Shown here piece by piece: positions 39,701 through 47,282 of a DNA stretch of 64,000 bases. The stretch lies in contig NZ_CP023004.1 in assembly GCF_003096195.1 (NCBI RefSeq), forward strand, positions 411,299-475,298. Direction: 5' to 3'. This DNA comes from Ereboglobus luteus (GTDB taxonomy: Bacteria > Verrucomicrobiota > Verrucomicrobiia > Opitutales > Opitutaceae). A program made the position numbers and the translations under genes. Position 1 is the first letter of the stretch. The number at the start of each line of letters is the position of its first letter. Below the pieces are notes generated by a model, which saw only the letters and a list, made by a program, of their open reading frames with translations, was not told where the DNA came from and made no database searches.

Positions 39701-40930
39701 CGCGGAGGAATTGACCCCGGCGGCAACCACAAAATCGCCCGTGTTCCGCCAGACGCCAGCAACCGTAACCGTGCCCTTGGAGTTTGCGCCGGAGCCGATG
39801 TGGCTCGCGGCATTGGTGACGGTGCCGCCCGAGAGAATGTCAAGCACGCCCGCGCCTCCGTTTCCAACGTAGAGGTTGCCGGCGTTTTTCCAAACCCCGC
39901 CGACGGTGGCCGCGCCCCGGGCTCCGGCGTTGAGGCCGAGGTATCCGTAATTGTTGGTGACGGTGCCGCCCGCGATGACAGTGAGCACCCCGGTGCCGCT
40001 GGTGCCGATGTTGAGATTCATGTTGTTTTGCCAGAGGCCGGCGACGGTGGCGGTGCCGCTGGCGGCTCCACCCCAGCCGATGTGAATATTGCCATTGGTT
40101 GTGACGGTGCCGGTGTCGAGGATGTTGAGAAATCCCCTGCCGTTTTGCGCAACAGTCAGACCGCCGCTGTTTGAAATGAGCCCGCCGACAATGGCGGTGC
40201 CGTTGCCGGAGGCGTTGTTGCCGACGGTAAGGGATAAACCGGAGAGCGTGCCGCCCGCCTTGATTTCGAGCGTGCCCGCGCCGTTGTTGCCGGCATTGAT
40301 GTGGCCGGTGCTCCGCCAAAGGCCGCCGTTGTTGATGACAACCGTGCCGCTCGCCGTGGTGGAGTTTGCCATCCATGTGCCGACAGTGGAAAGTGTGCCG
40401 CCATTGTTTATCGTGAGCAGCGCGGAGGAATTGGCCCCGGCGCCGACAACAAAATCGCCGGTGTTCTGCCAGACGCCGCCAACCGTGACCGTGCCGCTGG
40501 AGTTTGCGCCGGAGGCAATGTGCCCCAGGGCGTTGATGACGGTGCCCGTGCCGAGGATGTTGAGCTCACCCGTGCCGTTGGAGCCGACGTGGAGGAGCCC
40601 CGTGCTTCGCAAGAGTCCGCCAACGGTGACGGATCCGTCATTGCCGGCGGCATCGCCGATGCGGACGGTGGCGACAGTGGAGGAAACGCCGGGGTCGACG
40701 GCAACCGTGCCGCTGGTGACGCGGGCGTTGTCGGCGACGCCGGGGGCGTTGCGCGGCGTGCCGGCGGCGGTGGTTTCATTCCAGCCGCCGGGCGTGAACC
40801 AGGTGCCGGAGACGCCGGCGCCGGGATTCCAAAACACGTCGGCGGACCACGCCGCATTCGCCGCGCAAAATGCCAGCGCCAGCGCGGCGGCGAGCTTGAG
40901 TTTCACGGCTGGATGGAGGGGAGTGTTCAT
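33740..40930 (-). CDS. Giant autotransporter with about 32 passenger repeats
   Basis: 2396-aa predicted surface adhesin or matrix protein. Signal peptide at KLKLAAALALAFCAANAAWSA. The passenger is built from a beta-rich unit of about 49 residues of the form TATVGGLWxNSGxLxVGxxGxGxLxILxxGTVTN; I count roughly 32 units in two blocks (9 and 23) separated by a linker, which imply a very long beta-helix. The C-terminal 280 residues form an autotransporter barrel (LWTRAHAGHVSIDAERNF, FLGGGFYALWQHSEGW) ending FSLGYSHQF. Two stretches are near-identical duplications at DNA level. Start ATG at 40930 (MNTPLHPAV) lies 48 bp after the next upstream autotransporter. Function is inferred; binding a glycan or holding cells to a plant or gut surface would fit the locus. 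Confidence 0.88.
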   Translation of the reverse strand: MNTPLHPAVKLKLAAALALAFCAANAAWSADVFWNPGAGVSGTWFTPGGWNETTAAGTPRNAPGVADNARVTSGTVAVDPGVSSTVATVRIGDAAGNDGSVTVGGLLRSTGLLHVGSNGTGELNILGTGTVINALGHIASGANSSGTVTVGGVWQNTGDFVVGAGANSSALLTINNGGTLSTVGTWMANSTTASGTVVINNGGLWRSTGHINAGNNGAGTLEIKAGGTLSGLSLTVGNNASGNGTAIVGGLISNSGGLTVAQNGRGFLNILDTGTVTTNGNIHIGWGGAASGTATVAGLWQNNMNLNIGTSGTGVLTVIAGGTVTNNYGYLGLNAGARGAATVGGVWKNAGNLYVGNGGAGVLDILSGGTVTNAASHIGSGANSKGTVTVAGVWRNTGDFVVAAGVNSSALLTINNGGTVESVGTWIANATTASGTVVINSGGLWRNTGDLNIGNNGVGVLELKAGGTLSGNNSFIGKNATGRGTATVAGLWANSGNLTVGNSGTATLNLLGDGLVTVGGAYSQNAVSTLSVDVSGRAASAPFVRAGSASLSGTLVLKNAPAFANGGSASGLAFYQIIAATGAISGSFSQVTGLAAVPAGVDYVYGGAFVSNGGKILSAGYGLRWYADAANNSGTMTIGAGDTFVIDALPSLSGAEGVGLVDRTTANGGPGSVNWDGKSLVKLGDGTLILSATNYHTGTTLVNAGQLSITGWTGSNAAGIVGGAAGASGTANVSGYWQSTGHLHVGSGGGSGVLNILGTGTVVNGAGILGAGANSSGTATVDGLWRNTGNFEVAAGANSSALLTINNGGTLSTVGTWIANSTTASGTVVINNGGLWRSTGHINAGNNGAGTLEIKAGGTLSGVSLTVGNNASGNGAAIVGGLISNSGGLTVAQNGRGFLNILDTGTVTTNGNIHIGWGGAASGTATVAGLWQNNMNLNIGTSGTGVLTVIAGGTVTNNYGYLGLNAGARGAATVGGVWKNAGNLHVGSGGAGVLDILSGGTVTNAASIIGSGANSSGTVTVAGFWQSTGNFEVGAGANSSALLTINNGGTVESVGTWISNHATASGTVVINSGGLWRNTGDLNIGNNGAGVLKLNVGGTLSGNNSYIGKNAGGSGTATVGGLWTNSGLLHVGSNGTGFLDILASGSVLNTGASHIGSGANASGTVNIAGLWRNTDAVTIANNANSKGAATVGGDWWIGGNFVVGAGANSAALLTINSGGVVESAGTWIANHATASGTVVVNNGGLWRSTGNIFVGNNGVGVLEIKTGGTLAGVFGGIGNNATGSGTATVGGLWTNSGGLTVAQSGTGVMSILGSGTVTNGTAHIGYAAAANGSVTVDGLWQNGANLNIGSHGTGALDIRVGGTVTSNAGYIGLFGAGSGTATVAGLWRNASALHVGSAGAGVLDILGGGTVTNDGAGYIGFDANSTGAATINAGGLWQNTGDLTMGNNTNSTGTATVGGALRIGGNFVVAGGTNAGALLTINNGGAVESVGTWIANHATASGTVVVNTGGLWQSTGNIFVGNNGVGVLEIKTGGTLAGVFGGIGNNATGSGTATVGGLWTNSGGLTVAQSGTGVMSILGSGTVTNGTAHIGYAAAANGSVTVDGLWQNSANLNIGSYGTGALNILAGGTVTNNYAYIGLYADSRGTVSVDGLWRSTGDFVVAGGAGANALLTINDGGVVESIGTWIANAANASGTVIINDGGLWRNTGDLNVGNNGVGVLEIKTGGTLSGNNSFIGKNATGSGTATVAGLWQNTGNLTVGNNGVGTLVITGQGLVSSAGAYSQNAASTLAVDFSGHDAETPFVIASTASLNGQLNVSGLSGAVTGITKASEIPTDTYLLLRATGGITGEFADAAITGVSGLPSYITVERQVIDGTDYRVGYALSGVFDLAGGETFEVDIPLVDKLAAGNWDGSSLVKTGDGTLLISSSNSYTGFTLVNGGVLRYIGENALASLNGQLINNSIVDLSVPLADGSQRTLNVPSLAGSGTFLMTINSDDHTSSLLLVSGDATGTHRLIITDLRADAGGFLEKELDYLTLVDFANAGLNDATFVGGYDRGAAFFPVQTRPDGSVGFDAPDPSAAAETVFGVPAAQNILWHAARDNAARRLDDLRSQPVSDDMGVSLWTRAHAGHVSIDAERNFTLDNLGVAIGGDYAWRLDNSVLHTGAYLAYAHASQDFRAMPFAGSADSDSDFLGGGFYALWQHSEGWFVSASLTGASLKTDLDSADQSDRVTTAERSSSAFGFALEAGRRFQLDKGWFVEPSVHAGISRINPSGDTASNAAAGTSINIDPDATDIVIARARVLTGRAFDLAGGSRLQVHGRLGAVNESSSGGKVSVVDNFGYRFSRRPNLDGVRAEAGVGVIWEPAPGNRLYLDYDAAYGSDYKQPWAFSLGYSHQF
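36062..36512. repeat. Internal duplication within giant autotransporter, copy 1 of pair B
   Basis: Near-identical to 36860-37310 at an offset of 798 bp (266 codons), in frame. Encodes the IFVGNNGVGVLEIKTGGTL and GIGNNATGSGTATVGGLW block. Edges are approximate. Confidence 0.7.
36860..37310. repeat. Internal duplication within giant autotransporter, copy 2 of pair B
   Basis: Partner of 36062-36512. Only scattered substitutions separate the copies (for example GTGGGC against GTGAGC near the shared start), so the duplication is recent or homogenised. Confidence 0.7.
37557..38552. repeat. Internal duplication within giant autotransporter, copy 1 of pair A
   Basis: About 1 kb near-identical to 39450-40445 at an offset of 1893 bp (631 codons), in frame. 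Encodes the HINAGNNGAGTLEIKAGGTL to NYGYLGLNAGARGAATVGG segment. Edges are approximate. Confidence 0.75.
39450..40445. repeat. Internal duplication within giant autotransporter, copy 2 of pair A
   Basis: Partner of 37557-38552, giving a passenger with a repeated block of about 330 residues. Recombination between the copies would remove or add exactly 631 codons and keep the frame. Confidence 0.75.
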
Positions 40931-40978
40931 AGTCGTTTGTTTTAATATAAAATTAATTTGGGCGCGGACGTCCGCCGT

Positions 40979-43663
40979 TTACCATGCGTAGCTGTAGCCG
41001 ATGGACAGGGTCCAGGGGCGGTCGTAATCATCCGCGAGGGTGTGCCCGCATTCGGCGGAAACACGCCCGAACGCGCCGAGGTTGCAGGCGGCGCCGATTG
41101 ACGCCTCGCCCGACCAGCCTTCGAGCTGGCGCGTGAAGGAGGAGAATCCGGCCGCCCGGACGGAGCCGCCGCTGGCGTCCGTGTGGACGGCGGCGAGGCG
41201 GGCGTGCAGGGAAAATGGCCCTTCGCCAAAGGTGCGGCTGGCGCGGAGCGCGGCGAGCGCGCGGACGGCGCGGGTCGAGCCGATATTGACGCCGGCGCGG
41301 TTTTCGGCCGCGGCGGATTGCGTGGTGAACTTGGCGGAGTCGATGTAAACAAAGGCGGCTTGCAACGCGGGCTCGAACCACCAGGCGCGCCATGCGATGC
41401 CGCGACCGAATTCGACCGCGCCGCCGACGGCGTGGTTGTTGTAGCGAGCGCGGAGATCGGCGGCGGGCGTGTCGAGTTTGTGCTTGAGGGAATCGAGGCG
41501 GGCGGTGGCGGTGGCGAACCAGCCCGAGTGGTGAAACCATGACGCGTAGAGGCCGCCGGCGACGGAGCGGGTGCGTCCGTCGGCGGAACCGGGAAAATCG
41601 AACTCGGCGTTGGAAAGGTCGGCAAAGGCGCCGGCGGTGATGGAGTCTCCCGAGGCGGTGTCCCAGTTGATGTCGCCGCCGACAACGAGCGCGGTGGTGG
41701 TTTGGTCGAACGAGGTGAAAAGGTTGTCGGAATCGGCGGAGAGGCTGCCCGCGCGAAAACGCATCCAGAGGGAGCCGGAGTCACCCTTGGCGATGGGCTT
41801 GCGAACAGGGCTGAGCGGGCCGCCGATGGCTTCCCTGCGCGAGGCGAGGTGCGAGTGGACGGGGTCGAGCGAGCCGAGGAAGGCGGCTGGCGCGGCGGCG
41901 GTGATGTTGAGCAGGGAGCCGATGTAGCCGCCCGAGGCCGGCGAGCCGATGACAAGATACGCGCCGCTACCGCTGTTTTCGAGCGTGTAGGTGGCGAGGC
42001 CGAGATCGATCGTGCCGCTTCCGGCAAGTGTGAAGGTGTTCGCGGAGAGGGAACCGGTTTCGTCAACGACCAGACGGATTTGGGACTGGCCGAGGGCGCC
42101 CGGCGCGAGGCTTTCCACAACAAGGCTGGCGGTGCCGGTGGCGCCGGCGGCGAGCGTGAGATCGTCGCCTGCGGCGTTGGCAAAAATGATGGTGGCATCG
42201 GAGCCGTTGAGGGCGAGGGGCTCGTCGAGGATGGCGGGACCGGAGATGCGCAGGCGTCCGGAAAGGTTGACTGTGCCGGCGCGGAATGCTCCGGCCCCGG
42301 CGAGATTGAAGCGAAGGGTGGCGCCGGGATCGACCGTGATTGGGGCTGCCACGCGGCTGTCGGCGCCGGCGTTGATGCTGGCCCCGGCGGTGTCGCCCAG
42401 GTGGATCGGGGCGGCGAGGGTGTGGTTGTCGAGGTTGATTTCGAGGGTGGCGGCGCCGGTGGCGGCGAGGGTGCCCGTGATGGTGGTGGCGCCGGAGAGG
42501 TTGAGGATGCCGGCGGTGTTGTCGAAGGCGCGGAGCGAACCGTCGAGGCGGCTGTCGGCGAGCGTGAGCTCGAGGCGGGCCGCGGAGCGAACGCTCACAT
42601 CGCCGGCCAGGGTGGAACTCTGGAGAGTGATGATGGCGCGGGTGGGGATTTCGGCGGAGGCGGTGGCGGCGCCGTTGGTTGCGCTAGAGGTGATGCGGAT
42701 GGAGCCGAGCGCGCCGGAGAGGGTGGAGTTTTCCAGCGCAACCTCATAGAGCCCGGTGGAGCCGACGCTTCCGTTTTCGGGAATAGTCGGGCCTTCGAGC
42801 AAGTCGGGGATGTGCGTGTTGATGTCGAGGGCCGCGCCTTGGTCGGCGCGCACGTCCACATTTTTCAACACGGCCTTCACGTGCGTGGCGACGTTGCCGG
42901 CGCCGAGCCAGAGGCCGGAAGAATTTTCGCCGGTGGTGCGGATTGTGCCGCCGTCGTAGTCGAGGAGGGCGATGCTCCGGGCAAACTGGACGCCCGGCGC
43001 GGAGTTGCCGGTGGTGGCGATGGCGACATTGTCGAGATACGCGCGGCCCGCGCCGGCGAAGTTGAGCGCGGCGGCGCTACCGGTCGTGGTGAGCGTGGAG
43101 CTGACAAGGGTGACTTTGTTGACGGAGTCGCTGGCGATGTTGAGGGCGCGGACGCGGGGAGCGATGGCCTGGATGAGGATGTCCTCGCCGTGGAAGGTGG
43201 AGCGGCCGGTAACGTTCACGGCCTCGCTGCTGTCGATGACGGTGTCGGCGTGCTCCTTGGTCAGGGTGCCGCTGAAAATATTAATCGTGGCCCCGTTGCG
43301 AACGCTGACGGCCTGGCGGCGGAGGGCGGAGGTGGCGCCGCCGGCATGGGCGGTGACATTGCGAAAGGTGACCGTGGTGGAGTAGGTGGCGTTTGCGTTG
43401 GCGTCGATGGCGGAGGTGTCGATGTAAGCGCCGGCCTGGTTGGTGTTGGTGAAATCGATGCCGGTGAGCGTCCACGAGCCGGGGGACATGTAGTAGGTGC
43501 CGGTCTGGATGACCCACATCGTGTCGGAGGTGACGAGGCTGTTCTGAAAAGAGTGCCGGTATTGTTCGGCGGCGCGGGCGACGGCGGCGCCTGCCGCGCA
43601 TAGCGCGACGAGCGCGGCGGCCAGTTTCAGCGTTGGGTTCAAGCGGCGGACGGGTGTGTTCAT
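40979..43663 (-). CDS. Autotransporter with beta-helix passenger
   Basis: About 894-aa outer-membrane autotransporter. Signal peptide in LKLAAALVALCAAGAAVARAA; the passenger is a beta-helix with strands such as ALRRQAVSVRNGATINIFSG and ASINAGADSRVAAPITVDPG, unlike the repeats of the giant protein; the C-terminal barrel (SLWMRFRAGSLSADSDNLF, VAGGLYASWFHHSGWFATATARL) ends TLSIGYSYAW. ATG at 43663 (MNTPVRRLN) was chosen to match the MNTxxxP start of its relatives; a TTG at 43669 is an alternative. Lies 54 bp after the TonB receptor gene and 48 bp before the giant autotransporter, in the same direction. Confidence 0.87.
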   Translation of the reverse strand: MNTPVRRLNPTLKLAAALVALCAAGAAVARAAEQYRHSFQNSLVTSDTMWVIQTGTYYMSPGSWTLTGIDFTNTNQAGAYIDTSAIDANANATYSTTVTFRNVTAHAGGATSALRRQAVSVRNGATINIFSGTLTKEHADTVIDSSEAVNVTGRSTFHGEDILIQAIAPRVRALNIASDSVNKVTLVSSTLTTTGSAAALNFAGAGRAYLDNVAIATTGNSAPGVQFARSIALLDYDGGTIRTTGENSSGLWLGAGNVATHVKAVLKNVDVRADQGAALDINTHIPDLLEGPTIPENGSVGSTGLYEVALENSTLSGALGSIRITSSATNGAATASAEIPTRAIITLQSSTLAGDVSVRSAARLELTLADSRLDGSLRAFDNTAGILNLSGATTITGTLAATGAATLEINLDNHTLAAPIHLGDTAGASINAGADSRVAAPITVDPGATLRFNLAGAGAFRAGTVNLSGRLRISGPAILDEPLALNGSDATIIFANAAGDDLTLAAGATGTASLVVESLAPGALGQSQIRLVVDETGSLSANTFTLAGSGTIDLGLATYTLENSGSGAYLVIGSPASGGYIGSLLNITAAAPAAFLGSLDPVHSHLASRREAIGGPLSPVRKPIAKGDSGSLWMRFRAGSLSADSDNLFTSFDQTTTALVVGGDINWDTASGDSITAGAFADLSNAEFDFPGSADGRTRSVAGGLYASWFHHSGWFATATARLDSLKHKLDTPAADLRARYNNHAVGGAVEFGRGIAWRAWWFEPALQAAFVYIDSAKFTTQSAAAENRAGVNIGSTRAVRALAALRASRTFGEGPFSLHARLAAVHTDASGGSVRAAGFSSFTRQLEGWSGEASIGAACNLGAFGRVSAECGHTLADDYDRPWTLSIGYSYAW

Positions 43664-43717
43664 GGGCAAATGGGTTGGCTTCTACTTGTGGCGGTTGACT
43701 TGCGCGGGCACGCGGGA

Positions 43718-46700
43718 TCAGAAAGAGCCCTTGATGCTGAAGGAGCAGATGGCGCCGGTGCGGTAATACTCGTGCATGCGGCCGCGGACGTTGGAGTAGT
43801 AGATGAGCGGGGCGTCGAGGACGTTGCGGACGCTGAAAACGAATTCGAGGTTGTTGCCGAGGTTGATGCCGCCGGAGAGATCGTGGACGATGCGCGACTG
43901 GAGATAAATGCGGTCGTTGGACACCCAGTTGCGGCCGGCGACGGGAATGGTGACGCGCTTGAGCGAATCGTCCTGCCAGGAGGCGCGGAGCTGGATGTTG
44001 AAGCGTTTGTAGCGGTAGCGGATTCCGCCGTTGGCGGAGCGGTCGATGAGGCCGATGCGCTCGGAGGTTTCCCTGTCGTTTTGCATGTCCGACCAGGAGT
44101 AGGAGCCGAAGACGCTCAGGCCCTTGAGCAGGCCGGGAAGGAAGGTGAGCTGCTGATTGTATTCGAGGGTGACGCCGTAAACCGTGCGCCTGCCGGGGAC
44201 GTTTATGGTGGAGCGATAGGTGATGTCGTTTTGCACAACGTCACCGGTGGTTTCGTCAACAATCACCTCGCCGAGCGGATAACCGACCTGGCTCTCGGCT
44301 TGCTCGGTGGAAATGTTGATGCCGCTGATCTGCTTGTCGGCGATGTCGAGGCGGAACACGGAGAGGGCGACGATGCCGGCGGGGTTGAGGTAATAATGGA
44401 GTCCGGCGTAATACTTGGTGGTGCGCTCGGGCTTGAGGTTGGGATTGGGCACCCAGATGTCGGTGCTGTAGTTTTCGTCGTAGTAGCGGATCGTGCCGGC
44501 GACATCGGCAAAGCTGGGACGGAGGATGGACTGGGAGGCGGAAAGCTGGAAGCGGAGCGAGGGGGTTATTTCATACTTGAGGCCGCCGGAGAGGAAGACG
44601 TTGTCGTAGTTGGTTTTTCGGGTGAAGCGCTGACCGTCGTAATACCGGTAGTTGATGCCCGCGATGCTGGCGTTGCCGTCAAACATGCCGGAGTCGATTT
44701 CCTCCTGCGTGGCGATGGCCTTGGCCGCCGCGATTTCGGCGTCGGTGCGCCGCTTGGTGATCTTCGCCTCGGTGGTGGTGTTTTCAAAGCGCACGCCGGC
44801 GTTGAGCTGCACCTTGCGGAAAACGCGGGTGGTGGCCTCGAAATAGCCGGCGTCCACGCGCTCGAAGGCGGAGCGCCCGAGGAGGATGTTGCGGGCGTAA
44901 TTGCGAATGGTGTCGGGTATGAAATACCCGGGAAAATCGTGGAAAAGCGAGCCCATCGCATAGTCGTTGTCGGCGCGCCAGTTTTGGTCGGAGATGTTTC
45001 CGAAATCCATTTTGTAAACGTAGTTTTGCGTCCACGGCACATAGGTCTGCGCAAGGTCGCCGGTGGGGCCGGCGTAATTGTAGCGGTTGTCCTCGGCGTC
45101 GAAGGTGTAGTCGTTGCGGCGCACGCCGCCGCCGGCCTTGAAGGTGACGGGGTGCCCGAAGAGCCGGTGCGCGTAGGTGATGTCGAGATAGCCGGAGCGC
45201 TGGGTGTTTTTTGTGTCCTCGGGTGTGCTCCAGAGGGCGGAATCGTAGGTGGTGCGGCCCCAGTTTTCGGGGACGGACCAGTCCATGCCGCGAGTCTGAA
45301 CCAGCGTCCAGGACGGGGAGTTGGCGTCGGGACGCGAGGCGGTGAAACCAATGCCGGAGATGCGCGAGTTGGCGGAGCGAAAGAAGCCCTTGTCAATGTC
45401 GTCCGTGTTTGTGACCGCCTTGGTGTAGGTGCCGCGCAGCTCGACGTTGAGGGAGCCTTTTTTGTAGATTAGGCGCGGCGAAATCATCCGGCTGTTGAAG
45501 GTGTTCCAGCGATGGGATGAGTTGGTGTAGATGCGGGTGTCGTTGCTTGTGGCGGAGGTGGGCTCCACGGCCCAGTAGATGAGCGAGGACTCGGGCTGGT
45601 AGCCGGCGGGCGGGGCGAGGCTGTCCGGGGAGACCGTGCCGTAATCCTTCTCGGCGCGAATGGCGATGTATTGATTGATGAACTGGCCGTCGTTTTTGTG
45701 CATGTTGCCGCGCACGGAGAGGATGAGGTTCTTGGAGAATTTATAATCGACGCTGAGGTTGCCGGACGTGCGCGTGAAAAACTGCGGACCGGGTCTCCAT
45801 GAGATTTCGCTGACAATCGGGCTGTCGGAAAATTCCGGCTCCCCCTTGCCGATGTGGTAGGCGTAGTTCACGCGGACCATTTGCTGGTTGTTGAACGTGG
45901 CGTAGCGCGAAAAACTGGCTTCGATGCCGAGGCGCCGGTTGAAAAACGTGCCGCCATAATTCATCAGCACGCCGGGCTGGATGCGGTTGTGCAGACGGTC
46001 GTCGGGCATGTAGTCGCGGCCAAAGTCGAGGCGGGACATGGTGCCGTCGAGGCTGACCTGCCAGCGAAAGGTGTTCTTTCTGATGTTGAACGCATACCTG
46101 CTTTTCAAGTTGATGTTGCCGGCCGCGGCCCCGGCGTCCATCGAGGCGGTGAGGGTCTGGTTGAACTCAATGGACTCGATGCCGGTGATGCTGAGGGTGG
46201 TGAGGGGCGTGTAGCGGTTGGCGGCCGGAGTGGCCATGACGACGCCGTCAGTGGTGAACGCGGTGTATTTGGAGTCGAGCCCGCCGATGCGGACGCCGGC
46301 GGCCTCGGACTCGCCAAAGTCGAGCGTGATGCCGGGCATGTATTTGAGAAACTCGCCGATGTTACCCTGCGTAAGCTCGCCGAAATTGTCCGTGGCGATG
46401 ACCGACTTGGCGTTGATCGCGGCGCGCTGCTCCATGATGGCCTTGCCCTGCCCGACACGATCCTCGGAGACGACGAAGCGATCCATCTGCACGATTTCCT
46501 CGCCGTCCTTGGCGCCGGCGGCGGAGTCGCCGGCAAGAACGCGCAACTCGAAATCAACAGTGTTGGCGGCGCCGGGGCTGGCCTCGTGGATGCGTATGTC
46601 GGACTGCACGCCGGCGTAGCTGGCGACGAGCGTGACGGGGCCGGAGGGGACGCTGATGCTGTAGGTGCCGCCGTCCTCGGTGTAGACATGGTTGTCGGTG

Positions 46701-47215
46701 CCCTCGACGCGAACCTCGGCGCTTTTCACATAGTAGCCGATGGCGTTGTTGAAGACGCGGCCGGTGACGATGACGGTTTGCGCCTTGGCGGAGGCGCGCT
46801 CCCCGCCAGCCTCATTTTCCCCGTCCGTGCTTGCGCGGAGTCTGTTTTTTTTTGCGCCCCGCGCGGCGTTCGCCTTGTGCACGGTAAGACCGCCGGCTCT
46901 GGCATCCTGCGTCACGACGAGGCCCGTGTCCGCGACCATGATTTCCAGCGCCTCGCGCGCGGTGTATTCGCCATTGACGGGATTGGAACGGAGGCCGCGC
47001 ACGGCCTTTGTCGGCACGATGATGTCCACGCCGGTTTGCAGGGAAAGTTTTTTGATGGCGTTCTCGACGGTGTCCGCGGGCACGTCGATGGCATGTTTTT
47101 TCGCCACGCCATCAATCGCGCCATCGTTGGCGGAGAGGCACGCGGAAAAGCCGCAGCTCAACAACAAGATCGCAAGCAGCCTGGTGCAAACAAGGGTCGA
47201 AAGTCGGGAGGTCAT
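43718..47215 (-). CDS. TonB-dependent receptor with STN signalling domain
   Basis: 1165-aa outer-membrane receptor that both imports a ligand and signals to the anti-sigma factor. After a signal peptide (LLAILLLSCGFSACLSA) comes an STN domain, about residues 40-115 (IDVPADTVENAIKKLSLQTGVDIIVP, GEYTAREALEIMVADTGL), the part that touches FecR proteins. A carboxypeptidase-regulatory-like domain follows (VIVTGRVFNNAIGYYVKSAEVRVEG), then the plug (VSEDRVGQGKAIMEQRAAINAKSVIATDNFGEL) and a long barrel ending CSFSIKGSF with a terminal Phe. ATG at 47215 (MTSRLST) was preferred over the upstream frame start at 47242. Lies 67 bp after the FecR gene. Confidence 0.9.
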   Translation of the reverse strand: MTSRLSTLVCTRLLAILLLSCGFSACLSANDGAIDGVAKKHAIDVPADTVENAIKKLSLQTGVDIIVPTKAVRGLRSNPVNGEYTAREALEIMVADTGLVVTQDARAGGLTVHKANAARGAKKNRLRASTDGENEAGGERASAKAQTVIVTGRVFNNAIGYYVKSAEVRVEGTDNHVYTEDGGTYSISVPSGPVTLVASYAGVQSDIRIHEASPGAANTVDFELRVLAGDSAAGAKDGEEIVQMDRFVVSEDRVGQGKAIMEQRAAINAKSVIATDNFGELTQGNIGEFLKYMPGITLDFGESEAAGVRIGGLDSKYTAFTTDGVVMATPAANRYTPLTTLSITGIESIEFNQTLTASMDAGAAAGNINLKSRYAFNIRKNTFRWQVSLDGTMSRLDFGRDYMPDDRLHNRIQPGVLMNYGGTFFNRRLGIEASFSRYATFNNQQMVRVNYAYHIGKGEPEFSDSPIVSEISWRPGPQFFTRTSGNLSVDYKFSKNLILSVRGNMHKNDGQFINQYIAIRAEKDYGTVSPDSLAPPAGYQPESSLIYWAVEPTSATSNDTRIYTNSSHRWNTFNSRMISPRLIYKKGSLNVELRGTYTKAVTNTDDIDKGFFRSANSRISGIGFTASRPDANSPSWTLVQTRGMDWSVPENWGRTTYDSALWSTPEDTKNTQRSGYLDITYAHRLFGHPVTFKAGGGVRRNDYTFDAEDNRYNYAGPTGDLAQTYVPWTQNYVYKMDFGNISDQNWRADNDYAMGSLFHDFPGYFIPDTIRNYARNILLGRSAFERVDAGYFEATTRVFRKVQLNAGVRFENTTTEAKITKRRTDAEIAAAKAIATQEEIDSGMFDGNASIAGINYRYYDGQRFTRKTNYDNVFLSGGLKYEITPSLRFQLSASQSILRPSFADVAGTIRYYDENYSTDIWVPNPNLKPERTTKYYAGLHYYLNPAGIVALSVFRLDIADKQISGINISTEQAESQVGYPLGEVIVDETTGDVVQNDITYRSTINVPGRRTVYGVTLEYNQQLTFLPGLLKGLSVFGSYSWSDMQNDRETSERIGLIDRSANGGIRYRYKRFNIQLRASWQDDSLKRVTIPVAGRNWVSNDRIYLQSRIVHDLSGGINLGNNLEFVFSVRNVLDAPLIYYSNVRGRMHEYYRTGAICSFSIKGSF

Positions 47216-47282
47216 ACATGGATAAGGACACCCCGGCGGCAAAAATTTAGTATGGGAAAATGCGAAAAAATTCCCTCAGGGA

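Noticed and set aside
36062-40445. Regular repeats that could suggest a CRISPR array
   Set aside because: They are in-frame protein repeats of unequal length, with no short direct repeats and no cas genes.
41702-43603. 633-aa plus-strand frame opposite an autotransporter
   Set aside because: Same kind of shadow as above; composition is dominated by GGAG/VEG patterns.
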